From: an uncultured Porphyromonadaceae bacterium
GTDB taxonomy: Bacteria; Bacteroidota; Bacteroidia; Bacteroidales; Muribaculaceae
Assembly (NCBI GenBank): GCA_938027385.1
Contig: CALJBF010000295.1
Location: forward strand, 1-18,038
Reading direction: 5' to 3'
DNA length: 18,038 nt
Shown here: positions 7,833 through 15,601 of the stretch, piece after piece
Layout: each line of letters starts with the position of its first letter
Position numbering within the stretch: position 1 is the stretch's first letter
Made by a program: the position numbers and the translations under genes
Notes under the pieces: model-generated
What the model was told of the DNA's origin: nothing
The model's database searches: none
What the model saw: only the letters and a program-made list of their open reading frames with translations

Positions 7833-9218
7833 ATGAAAATAAACAGAATCATAACGGCGGCACTGATCGCGGCCACCGCCATTCCGGCGGTAACAGCCCG
7901 CGACAGCCGTTTCACCCGCCGAGGCGCAGGCCCGATGTACTGGATGGCATACGAGCAGTGCTTTGTCACCGACCAGGCCATATCAGAGGGCCGTTTCCAG
8001 CAGAACATAGACTGGGTAGCCGAGAACTTCAAGCCCTACGGCTACGACATGATCTGCACAGACGGCTGGATTGAAGGCGGCCAGACCATAAACCGCAACG
8101 GCTACATCACCAAATACAACTCGGGCTGGGAGCACGACCTGGCATACTGGGTGAAGTATTGCAATGACCGCGGTCTCGAGGCCGGCATATACTATGACCC
8201 GATGTGGCTCACACGCGCCGCTTACAACACCAACGCCCGTGTGGCCGGTCGTGACGACGTGCGCACGCAGGATATCGTGGGCTCGACGAATTTCAACGAC
8301 TTCATCTACTGGGTCGACGCCGACAAGGATGGCGCCGAGGAGTGGATCAAGGGGTATGTGAACCACTTCAAGGAACTCGGTTTCACATTCCTGCGCGTCG
8401 ATTTCGTGAACTGGTACGAGAACGCCTACGGTTCGGAACGCTACGCCAAGTGTCTGCGCTGGATCGCCGAGGCATGCGGCGACGACATGCTCTTCTCGCT
8501 GGTGATGCCCAACTGCTGGGACAACTCGGCAAACGAGGTGCCTTACGCCGACCTGATGCGAATCTCTGAGGATGTGTTCGGCGGCGGTTTCGATTTCGTG
8601 AGCGGACGCCGCCGCGGCCAGTACCAGGACGGCTGGGCGAACTGGGGCAACATCTCTGACGGCTTTGCCGCCTTCAGCGAGGTCTCGGGGCGCGGTCAGC
8701 TCATCATGGACGGCGACTTCATCCGTCTCAACACCTGCGAGACCAACGACGAGCGCCAGTATTGGGTGTCGCTCGTGTCGGTGACAGGCTCGGCGATCGC
8801 CATCGCCGACCAGTACGACACCGGCGCCGGTTACGAGGAGTTCTACCAGAACGAGGAGCTGATCGCCCTCAACAAGGCCGGTTTCGCCGCCAGGCCGCTG
8901 TCGACCAACGTCGCCTCTACATCGTCGTCGCGCTGGGTGGGCCAGATGCCCGACGGTTCGTGGGTTGTCGGCCTTTTCAACCGCGATGACGAGCCGGTGT
9001 CGATGAGCATCCGCCTCAAGCGCGAGCTCGGCCTTGAGGCCGCCGAAATCACCGACGTGCGCGACCTCTGGGCGCATGCGTCGCTCGGTGCCCAGAGCGG
9101 CAACTATTCGGCCGGCGTGCCGGCTCACGGCTGCCGCGTGTTCAAGGTCACCACTACCGCAAAACGCTACCAGGCCGAGGCTGCCGGCGTGCGCGGTGGT
9201 GCCACCATCGTTTACTAA
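7833..9218 (+). CDS. GH27-type glycosidase, bare catalytic unit with orphan CBM-like strand at the C-terminus
   Basis: This 461-residue protein has a type I signal (cleavage near Ala22) and no lipobox or T9SS tail, so it is probably periplasmic unless retained by a partner. The barrel begins at about residue 34 and is roughly 60% identical by eye to the barrel of the preceding enzyme, including 'YWMAYEQCF', 'ICTDGW', 'NFNDFIYWVD' and 'GGGFDFVSGRRRGQ'. The probable nucleophile is D190 ('LRVDF') and the acid/base D247 ('RISED'). A beta-rich C-domain follows. The last 17 residues (445-461, 'RYQAEAAGVRGGATIVY') look like the opening strand of a CBM6/35 module, with the rest of such a module encoded by the next gene. 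It probably acts on oligosaccharides released by its larger paralogue. Specificity (isomaltodextranase, alpha-galactosidase or other) is unproven. Confidence 0.82.
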   Translation: MKINRIITAALIAATAIPAVTARDSRFTRRGAGPMYWMAYEQCFVTDQAISEGRFQQNIDWVAENFKPYGYDMICTDGWIEGGQTINRNGYITKYNSGWEHDLAYWVKYCNDRGLEAGIYYDPMWLTRAAYNTNARVAGRDDVRTQDIVGSTNFNDFIYWVDADKDGAEEWIKGYVNHFKELGFTFLRVDFVNWYENAYGSERYAKCLRWIAEACGDDMLFSLVMPNCWDNSANEVPYADLMRISEDVFGGGFDFVSGRRRGQYQDGWANWGNISDGFAAFSEVSGRGQLIMDGDFIRLNTCETNDERQYWVSLVSVTGSAIAIADQYDTGAGYEEFYQNEELIALNKAGFAARPLSTNVASTSSSRWVGQMPDGSWVVGLFNRDDEPVSMSIRLKRELGLEAAEITDVRDLWAHASLGAQSGNYSAGVPAHGCRVFKVTTTAKRYQAEAAGVRGGATIVY

Positions 9219-9237
9219 TCATCAATAAGCAACTGTC

Positions 9238-9645
9238 ATGAAAAGAATCATGTTGAACATACTCCTCGCCGTGGCTGTGGCCGCGGGCATGTCGTCGTGC
9301 AAAGAGGACTGGACGGTGAAGAATGTGCCCCCCATCCCCGAGGTGGCGCAGGGTTTCGGCTACGTCTCGGGTTTTGAGAACGGCGGCTCTGTGATGTTTG
9401 CCGTCGAGGCTCCCGCCGCCGGCACCTATACCATCGAGGTTGTGGGCCGCGGCACCACCGAAGGCTCTGCCGGAACCGGCGAGATTTCGTGCGGCACATC
9501 GTCGGCTCCCCTCACATTCTCAAACCTCGGCTCGTGGGCCGGGCAGACTGTCTCGCTGCAGCTCCAGGCCGGTACCAACGACATCATCATCTCGGCCGGC
9601 CAGGGCAACGGCCTGTTCCATATCGACTATATCGAGCTGAAATGA
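9238..9645 (+). CDS. Small surface-type lipoprotein carrying most of a CBM6/35-like domain
   Basis: This 135-residue protein has a lipoprotein signal with Cys21 in 'GMSSC'. The next residues are KED, which fits the K-(D/E)2 surface lipoprotein export signal described in Bacteroidetes. From about residue 41 it reads like a CBM6/CBM35 beta-sandwich: 'GYVSGFENGGSVMF', 'APAAGTYTIEV', 'LGSWAGQTVSLQLQAGTNDI' and the terminal 'HIDYIEL'. The usual first strand of that fold (pattern 'Y.AE......GG') is missing here but is present at the end of the upstream GH27 protein, 19 bp away. A carbohydrate-binding or enzyme-anchoring role is likely. The stop codon overlaps the GH97 start (ATGA), so translation is probably coupled. 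The start at 9238 is supported by the signal peptide. Whether the domain folds alone is unknown. Confidence 0.8.
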   Translation: MKRIMLNILLAVAVAAGMSSCKEDWTVKNVPPIPEVAQGFGYVSGFENGGSVMFAVEAPAAGTYTIEVVGRGTTEGSAGTGEISCGTSSAPLTFSNLGSWAGQTVSLQLQAGTNDIIISAGQGNGLFHIDYIELK

Positions 9646-11639
9646 CTCTCAGACATATATTGATACCCGCCATCGCGGCGGCAGCGGTCTTCCAGGCCGG
9701 TGCCACCGCGGTCTGGCGTGTGGCGTCGCCTGACGGCAACATCGCCGTCGAGCTCTCGCAGGATGGCGACAAGGCGCTCTATTACCGTGTGGAGCGCGGA
9801 GGCGCCACCGTGCTTGACCGTTCGCGTCTCGGCCTGGAGTTGAAGGATCTGCCCGACATGGCCGCCGGGTTCAAGGTCGACCGCGTGTCGCGCGACAGCC
9901 ATGCCGAGACCTGGCACCCCGTATGGGGCGAGGAGTCGAGCATCGACAATGTGTATAACGAACTGCGCCTCGACCTGTCGCAGCCGCGCATGGCCCCCGG
10001 CCGTAAGATGGCCGTGGTGTTCCGTGTGTTCGACGACGGCATCGGGTTCCGCTACGAGTTCCCCCGTCAGAAAGCGCTCGGCGACTTCACCGTGATGAAC
10101 GAGCTCACCGAGTTCAACTTCACCCGCTGCCACCGCTCGTGGTCGCTGCCGGTCGAGGGGATACGTTTCTACGAAGGGCTCTTCCGCGAGCTGCCGCTCG
10201 ACAGCATCGGGTGGGCCAGCACGCCGGTGACCATAAAGACCGCCGACGGCACCTGCATGGCGCTCCACGAGGCCGACCTTACCGACTATGCCGCCATGAA
10301 TGTCAGGGCCACCCCGGGCTCCTCATGCCTGCGCGCCGAGCTCACCCCCTGGCAGTCGGGCGAAAAGGTGTTCGTCACCGACGTCCGCCATACCCCCTGG
10401 CGTACCCTGATCATCGCCGACGACGAGGCTGGCATGATGCTCTCGCGTATCATGCTCAACCTAAACGAGCCATGTCGCATAGCTGACACGTCGTGGATCA
10501 AGCCGCAGCGTTACATAGGCGTCTGGTGGTGCTACCACATGAAAGATGCCACCTGGCATGCCGGGCCTCAGCACGGCGCCACCACGGCCAACGTGAAACG
10601 ATATATGGACTTTGCCGCCGCGCACAACTTCGGCGGCGTGCTCGTGGAGGGGTGGAACCCCGACTGGGAGAGCTGGGATTTCTGCTACACTCGACCCTAC
10701 GATGATTTCAGCCTTGACACCCTGGCGCGCTACGGACGTGAGCGCGGCGTTCAGCTCATCGGCCACCATGAGACTGGCGGACGCATCGCCAATTACGAGC
10801 GCCAGATGGAGGAGGGGTTCCGCCTCTACCGCGACAACGGAATGAACTACGTCAAGACCGGTTATGTGGGCGACCTGCTCGACAACGGCGAGCGCCACAG
10901 CAGTCAGAGCGGCGTACGTCACTACCGCAAGGTCATCGAGACCGCGGCCCGCTACAATCTGGCCATTGACAACCATGAGCCGGTGATTCCGACCGGTCTT
11001 CAGCGCACCTGGCCCAACCTGATGACCCAGGAGGGTGTGCGCGGTCAGGAATGGAACGCCTGGCACCCCGAAGGGGGCAATCCACCCTCGCATACGGTCA
11101 CGCTCCCGTTCACGCGCGGCCTCGCCGGCCCGATGGACTTCACCCCGGTGATTTTCAATTTCGAGAACAAGGTATTCCCGCAGACACGCCCCTGCACCAC
11201 GCTGGCAAAACAGCTGGCGCTGTTCGTCATACTCTATTCGCCCTTGCAGATGGCGGCCGACATGATCGAGAATTACGAGGCCAATCCCGGGCCGCTGACG
11301 TTCGTCAGTGACTGCCCTACAGACTGGGACAAGACCGTCTATCCCGAGGCTGAGATAGGGCACCACATAACCGTGGCCCGCAAGGCCAAGGGGTGCGACA
11401 CCTGGTTTGTGGGGAGCGCCACCGGCGACGAGGCGCGCACGGCACACATCGGGCTGTCGTTCCTTGACCCCGGTTGCCGTTACCGTGCTGTCATCTACCG
11501 TGACGGTGAGGGCGCCGACTGGAAAGACAACCCCTATCCCGTCACCATCGAGACCCGCGACGTCACCGCCGACACTGTGCTCGACATCCCTCAGGGTGCC
11601 AGCGGTGGCACCGCCATCAAGCTCCTGAAACTCAGCTGA
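9642..11639 (+). CDS. GH97 glycosidase, SusB-type (inverting alpha-glucosidase class)
   Basis: I place the start at 9642 (ATGA overlap with the preceding stop), giving 665 residues with a signal peptide cleaved near Ala23. A longer frame from 9489 would lack this signal. The order is an N-terminal beta-super-sandwich, a (beta/alpha)8 barrel from about residue 290 and a C-terminal beta domain, as in SusB (738 residues). Candidate catalytic and calcium residues are E377 ('HHETGG'), E446 ('NHEP'), E464 and E470 ('QEGVRGQE'). Their spacings (69, 18 and 6 residues) equal those of E439, E508, E526 and E532 in SusB as I recall them. The 'VKTGYVGD' stretch has Gly where retaining GH97 alpha-galactosidases carry an Asp nucleophile, so inversion is predicted. 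It probably releases glucose in the periplasm from imported alpha-glucooligosaccharides. It is the last gene of the operon; a strong terminator follows. Confidence 0.92.
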   Translation: MTLRHILIPAIAAAAVFQAGATAVWRVASPDGNIAVELSQDGDKALYYRVERGGATVLDRSRLGLELKDLPDMAAGFKVDRVSRDSHAETWHPVWGEESSIDNVYNELRLDLSQPRMAPGRKMAVVFRVFDDGIGFRYEFPRQKALGDFTVMNELTEFNFTRCHRSWSLPVEGIRFYEGLFRELPLDSIGWASTPVTIKTADGTCMALHEADLTDYAAMNVRATPGSSCLRAELTPWQSGEKVFVTDVRHTPWRTLIIADDEAGMMLSRIMLNLNEPCRIADTSWIKPQRYIGVWWCYHMKDATWHAGPQHGATTANVKRYMDFAAAHNFGGVLVEGWNPDWESWDFCYTRPYDDFSLDTLARYGRERGVQLIGHHETGGRIANYERQMEEGFRLYRDNGMNYVKTGYVGDLLDNGERHSSQSGVRHYRKVIETAARYNLAIDNHEPVIPTGLQRTWPNLMTQEGVRGQEWNAWHPEGGNPPSHTVTLPFTRGLAGPMDFTPVIFNFENKVFPQTRPCTTLAKQLALFVILYSPLQMAADMIENYEANPGPLTFVSDCPTDWDKTVYPEAEIGHHITVARKAKGCDTWFVGSATGDEARTAHIGLSFLDPGCRYRAVIYRDGEGADWKDNPYPVTIETRDVTADTVLDIPQGASGGTAIKLLKLS

Positions 11640-11672
11640 TAGACACTATTGCCCTCCAATAACACACCCACC

Positions 11673-11714
11673 ACGCCGGGCAGCCCTTTTCGAGGGGCAG
11701 CCCGGCGTCTTTTT
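11673..11714 (+). terminator. Intrinsic terminator of the PUL operon
   Basis: A 9-bp perfect GC-rich stem (ACGCCGGGC 11673-11681 / GCCCGGCGT 11700-11708) has an inner GCCC/GGGC stem and is followed directly by CTTTTT on the plus strand. It lies 33 bp after the GH97 stop codon, so it most likely ends the PUL transcript. Confidence 0.85.
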
Positions 11715-11742
11715 GTGCGCCTGCGCCACCCTTGTGTGGCCG

Positions 11743-11778
11743 GTCTGGTTATCGGCCCAGCTGGGCCGATAACCAGAC
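11743..11778. repeat. Perfect 36-bp palindrome between convergent genes
   Basis: GTCTGGTTATCGGCCCAG (11743-11760) is followed with no spacer by its exact reverse complement (11761-11778). It sits 29 bp past the PUL terminator T-run and 138 bp before the stop of the convergent minus-strand gene. No T-run follows on either strand, so a standard terminator role is not obvious. It could be a protein-binding site, a cruciform-forming element, a member of a dispersed repeat family, or a back-up barrier to read-through. Confidence 0.9.
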
Positions 11779-11843
11779 AGAAACCCCCCTTTTACAGAAA
11801 CACCACTTTTTGTGCATGGCCCCTGCAGCTGCCCATAGACAGT

Positions 11844-11876
11844 GCGGGCGGCGTGCCGTTGTGGCACGCCGCCCGC
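11844..11876 (-). terminator. GC-rich hairpin after the minus-strand 1195-residue gene
   Basis: A 14-bp perfect stem (GCGGGCGGCGTGCC / GGCACGCCGCCCGC) with a 5-nt loop GTTGT lies about 40 bp beyond the minus-strand stop codon at 11917. The stem is very stable, but the minus-strand flank has no T-run. It is a likely 3'-end or RNA-stabilising structure, not a textbook intrinsic terminator. Confidence 0.5.
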
Positions 11877-11916
11877 TGTAGGTGTGGCCCCGCAGGGCCT
11901 GTTGTGTGGGTTGGTA

Positions 11917-14900
11917 TCAGTGTTTGAGGACGCGGCAGGCCTGGTTGCGGGCTTTCACGATATAGATGCCGTCGGGGAGACCGGCCACGTTGAGCGTGCC
12001 GGTGGTGCCATTGATGGTGCCGCGGTGTGCGAGCATGCCGTTCATGGCGTAGACGGTAACCTCACCGATGGTGTCGTTGGCACTCACGGCAAGTGTGCCC
12101 GAACCGGCGCCGAGCGTCACGGTCATGTTGAAGTCAGCGTCGGCGTTGACCTCGGCGATGGCGTTGGTGGTGTTGTCGCCGTCAATCTGCACGCGGTTCG
12201 AGAACGCCTCGAAAGGCTCGTTGCCGGTATTGGCGCGCTTGGTGGTGATTTTGTACTGATAGATACCGGGGTCGAGCGGCTTCTCATCCTTTATCTCGAT
12301 GCCTTTGAACGACTCGCGCGGCTGGTTGGGGGTTCCCTCGGCCACGAACTCGGGGTTTCCCTTCGTGCCGTCGGGGTAGATGCGGATGCGCTCTATCTTG
12401 TAATAGGTGACGTCGCCGTAGGTTTGGGCATCCTCGTCGGCAGGGAAACCGTTTACCAGAGGAATCTCGTACGAGTAGTGGATATGGCTGTCGTCAGCCT
12501 TGCCGATATAGATATTGGGGCCGCCTTTCTCCTGATAGAAGAGCATGAATGAGGCGCCGTTGTCATTGTAGACGAAACCGTTGCGCAGGTGGTACCATAT
12601 CTCCACGCGGTTGAAGAAACGGCGCTCGGTCTTGTCGAGATCCTTGATGCGGCCGTCGGCCGTCACATTCTCAGAGCCGGGGGTGCCGTAGCCGATGCCG
12701 AAGTCGGCCATGATCATGTCTTCGAAGAGCGTGAACACCGAGGGGTGTCCGGCCAGGTAGAATGCGGCGCATTTCTCGCCGTAGGCGCCGTGGCCGGCGT
12801 TGTCGCGGTACCAGCGGGTGGTGTGGTTCTCGGGACGCACGTCATATTCGTAGTTGGTGAGTGAGCCGCCCCAGCCGCTCCAGATCTTGAAGGTGCCCTG
12901 CATCCACATGTTCTCGACAACGAAACATACGCGGTCATCGGCGCCGACGCTGTATATGTCGTTGAGGTTGTTGGCCACGCCCTTCTTGTTGCGGCTTTCG
13001 CTGTCGCCGGTATTCGTGTAGGTGTACAGGGTCTCGGTGCGGCTGTCGCCGTTTACGTCGAACTGGCGCTGGCCGAACTGGTCATGATGGGTGACGTCGC
13101 TGTCGTAACGGAATGTCACGTTGTCGGATGTGAACTCGAAGTCGCCGTTCTTGAAAATCGTGGGGTGTGTCCTGAGCCAGTCGCGGGTGAAGCAGGTCTG
13201 GTAGATGTATTCTCCGTTGGCGTCGACATAAGGACGGCTGTACGAGTCATACTGTATCCACCCCTCGCTCCAGTTGTTGCCACTGTAGCCCCAGTCGTGG
13301 TTGAGCGGGGTAGTCGCCACTTTGTCGTCGTAAGTGATCTGGCTGTTGAATATATGGCTGCCGCAGAGCGAGAATGTGCGGATCTCGGCCACACGGGCGG
13401 CGTCGGTGGTCACACCCTCGAACGAGAGCGCGGCGGGGTTACCCGAGCCGTCGAGCTGCAGGCGTATGGTCTCTACGCGCGTGGGGTCAGACTGCAGATG
13501 GTCATAGTTGCCGTACCCCTCGGGGTCGAGCACGTTGATGGCGCGATGTGCCAGGGCGTCCCAGCCGCCGTGCTGTACATGGGGCGACGTCTGGTCGATC
13601 TCGTTGTAGCGTGTGCCGGTGAACTTGCCGTCGGCACACCCGTTGCGTCCTGCGGCGTCTATGCGTGCCAGCGGGTATGTGCGGGCGCCGTTGCGCGGGT
13701 CGAAGGTGGTGATGTCGTTGGTATCGGTGTATGTCCAGCCGGTGTATGTCTGGCGCGTGTAGTCACTGTAGTTGTCGACCATGCCCACCATAACGTAACC
13801 GTTGTAGAGCAGACGCGCGGGGATGGTGAGGGTGCCGTCGCCGGCCGGTGTGAACTCCCATTCGGGCTGCAGGCGCCATGCGCCCATGCGCTGGCCCACC
13901 AGGAAATAGTGCCGCTCGCCGTTGGCGAAGTCGGCCTCTTTCAGCGGCATGTTCGGTTCGAACGGGCCGTAGATCTCAAGCTTGACGATGTCGCCGTCAC
14001 CCTCGGGCCATACATGGATGTTGTAGACGCCGCTTTTGGCCACATTCACTGTGTTTGACGAGTTGCCGCCGACCTCGGCGTGTATGTCGCCGGCATTGAG
14101 GAACACGCCGCGTTTCACGGCCTTTTCCGTGCCGTAGTCAAGATTGTCGTCAAAGGTGATGTCTGAGCCGCTCCCCTTTATGACAACGGGCTGACGGTAG
14201 AGGTGGAACTGATCGCCGTTCTCAACGGCGGCGGTGTACCATCCGGGATTGTGATGGCCGCCGATATTCTGCAGCTCGTGGTTGTCACCTGCTGTGCGGA
14301 AGATGATGTCGCCGTCGGCACGGTACCAGCGGATGTTGGGTGTCTTGTAGTAGCCGTTGTCGTTGACAAGGGTCGAGAGGTGGTCGGCATAGACATCGAG
14401 GGGTGCTGTGAGGTAAACATCCATTGTGCCGTCTTTCGAACCGCTGTTGCGCACGTAAACGTCGCGGAAACCACCCTTCGATACCGAAAGGTCGGCGCCG
14501 GTGTCAATCTGGCGCAGGAATGTAGAGCCTGCGCCCTCGCCGGCGAAACAGTTTGCGTTCCAGTCAGAGCTGCCGTAGAATTTCTTGTCGATGGCGACCT
14601 TGAAGATCTCATTAGCACGGAAGAACACATACTGCCGCATCATCTCGGTGTCGTTGGCAGGGTTGCAGTTGAGTTTCAGCGACATATCTTCCGTGTTCCA
14701 GTCCTTGCCGACGCCCGGACCCGCGAGAGTCACAGTCTCGGGCTTGCGGATGAAGTCGACCGTACGGTAGTTGGCCTCCACGGTGATGAAGTAGCGCCCC
14801 GGGTCGAGGTCTTTCTCTGCACGGGTATTCTGGTCGGGATAGCCCACAGACCACTTGCTGTCACCCGAAAGGGCCGTGATGAATTTCTGTTTGTTTTCCG

Positions 14901-15504
14901 GGTCACGGAAGATATAGTGGTAGTTGTCGTAATTCTCCTGTCCCGGATCGAGGTTGATCTTGAAGTCACCTTCGTCGAACTTGATGGTGCCGGTATATAC
15001 AGACTGCTGCCCTTGTGAGTTTTTCAGATATGTCTCTTCGCCACCGTTTGTCTGCCAGACATGCCCGGCGATGGAACCGACGAGGCCGATAAAGCCCATA
15101 CGTTCGATCTTGACACGGTTTATGGACTGGTCGAGCGTGATGAGATAGAACCCGGCCTCAGGAACCGACCATCCGTTCTCGTTGTTGCTCTGCCATGCCT
15201 CACATTGTTCCGACAATTGGCCGTTATCGAGTTTCTGTGCCCAAGAGGTGCCACCGTAGTAGTTGCCTGTCCAGCTCCGGGCGTCCTGGATGCGGAACGA
15301 ACGGCCGTCGCCTTCTCCGGTGTTGTAGAGATAGGTGACGAGCGTGAACACGTCGTTGTTTTTCTGCATCTTGATGGCTTGGGAAGGATCCCAGCCTGCC
15401 GGGGTGCCCCCGCCGATGACGTACAGGTCATCCCAGGCCAGGGCAGGGAACGCTGCAGCTACAGCGGCCATCAGTGCGATGAATTTTGTGGTTTTCAGTT
15501 TCAT
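11917..15504 (-). CDS. Large secreted protein with SusE-like N-terminal module and T9SS-type tail
   Basis: I choose the start at 15504, giving 1195 residues, because it begins a clear signal peptide (cleavage near Ala23); the frame extends upstream to 15624 without a plausible leader. The mature N-terminus 'DLYVIGGGTPAGWD' matches the SusE/F module opening seen in the PUL proteins. Several later segments look like further beta-sandwich modules, for example 'VTLAGPGVGKDWN' and 'HYFLVGQRMGAW'. The middle and C-terminal parts are rich in Asn, Asp, Tyr and Trp and match nothing I recognise; no catalytic motif is evident. The last 80 or so residues, ending 'GIYIVKARNQACRVLKH', resemble a type A T9SS sorting domain. 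It faces the PUL convergently and has its own promoter. A surface glycan-binding or adhesin role is inference. Confidence 0.85.
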   Translation of the reverse strand: MKLKTTKFIALMAAVAAAFPALAWDDLYVIGGGTPAGWDPSQAIKMQKNNDVFTLVTYLYNTGEGDGRSFRIQDARSWTGNYYGGTSWAQKLDNGQLSEQCEAWQSNNENGWSVPEAGFYLITLDQSINRVKIERMGFIGLVGSIAGHVWQTNGGEETYLKNSQGQQSVYTGTIKFDEGDFKINLDPGQENYDNYHYIFRDPENKQKFITALSGDSKWSVGYPDQNTRAEKDLDPGRYFITVEANYRTVDFIRKPETVTLAGPGVGKDWNTEDMSLKLNCNPANDTEMMRQYVFFRANEIFKVAIDKKFYGSSDWNANCFAGEGAGSTFLRQIDTGADLSVSKGGFRDVYVRNSGSKDGTMDVYLTAPLDVYADHLSTLVNDNGYYKTPNIRWYRADGDIIFRTAGDNHELQNIGGHHNPGWYTAAVENGDQFHLYRQPVVIKGSGSDITFDDNLDYGTEKAVKRGVFLNAGDIHAEVGGNSSNTVNVAKSGVYNIHVWPEGDGDIVKLEIYGPFEPNMPLKEADFANGERHYFLVGQRMGAWRLQPEWEFTPAGDGTLTIPARLLYNGYVMVGMVDNYSDYTRQTYTGWTYTDTNDITTFDPRNGARTYPLARIDAAGRNGCADGKFTGTRYNEIDQTSPHVQHGGWDALAHRAINVLDPEGYGNYDHLQSDPTRVETIRLQLDGSGNPAALSFEGVTTDAARVAEIRTFSLCGSHIFNSQITYDDKVATTPLNHDWGYSGNNWSEGWIQYDSYSRPYVDANGEYIYQTCFTRDWLRTHPTIFKNGDFEFTSDNVTFRYDSDVTHHDQFGQRQFDVNGDSRTETLYTYTNTGDSESRNKKGVANNLNDIYSVGADDRVCFVVENMWMQGTFKIWSGWGGSLTNYEYDVRPENHTTRWYRDNAGHGAYGEKCAAFYLAGHPSVFTLFEDMIMADFGIGYGTPGSENVTADGRIKDLDKTERRFFNRVEIWYHLRNGFVYNDNGASFMLFYQEKGGPNIYIGKADDSHIHYSYEIPLVNGFPADEDAQTYGDVTYYKIERIRIYPDGTKGNPEFVAEGTPNQPRESFKGIEIKDEKPLDPGIYQYKITTKRANTGNEPFEAFSNRVQIDGDNTTNAIAEVNADADFNMTVTLGAGSGTLAVSANDTIGEVTVYAMNGMLAHRGTINGTTGTLNVAGLPDGIYIVKARNQACRVLKH

Positions 15505-15601
15505 TTTAGTATGACAAACATGAAAGTAATTGGTAAGTTCGGTAAAACGGGCCGTAGCTATGGCGCTTTGGCCGAAAGAATACAAGTCCATCAAAAGTTT
15601 T

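Noticed and set aside
7983..9128. A 381-codon minus-strand frame opposite the second GH27 gene
   Set aside because: Antisense to a conserved catalytic domain; composition is typical of a reverse-frame artefact.
9216..9360. The split CBM as a simple frameshift or sequencing error
   Set aside because: No single indel joins the two halves: a stop codon, a 19-bp gap, a full lipoprotein signal and a lipobox lie between them.
9489..9641. Upstream extension of the GH97 frame to an ATG at 9489
   Set aside because: The extension overlaps the CBM lipoprotein out of frame, is Arg/His-rich and hides the good signal peptide that starts at 9642.
10461..11447. A 328-codon minus-strand frame opposite the GH97 gene
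   Set aside because: Lies opposite the conserved GH97 catalytic region and has no independent support.
11640..11927. Short open frames in the convergent intergenic region
   Set aside because: They run through the terminator, palindrome and hairpin and have no start signal or protein-like composition.
13084..14058. A 324-codon plus-strand frame opposite the 1195-residue gene
   Set aside because: Shadow of the minus-strand gene; Val/Gly/Ala-rich with no recognisable domain.
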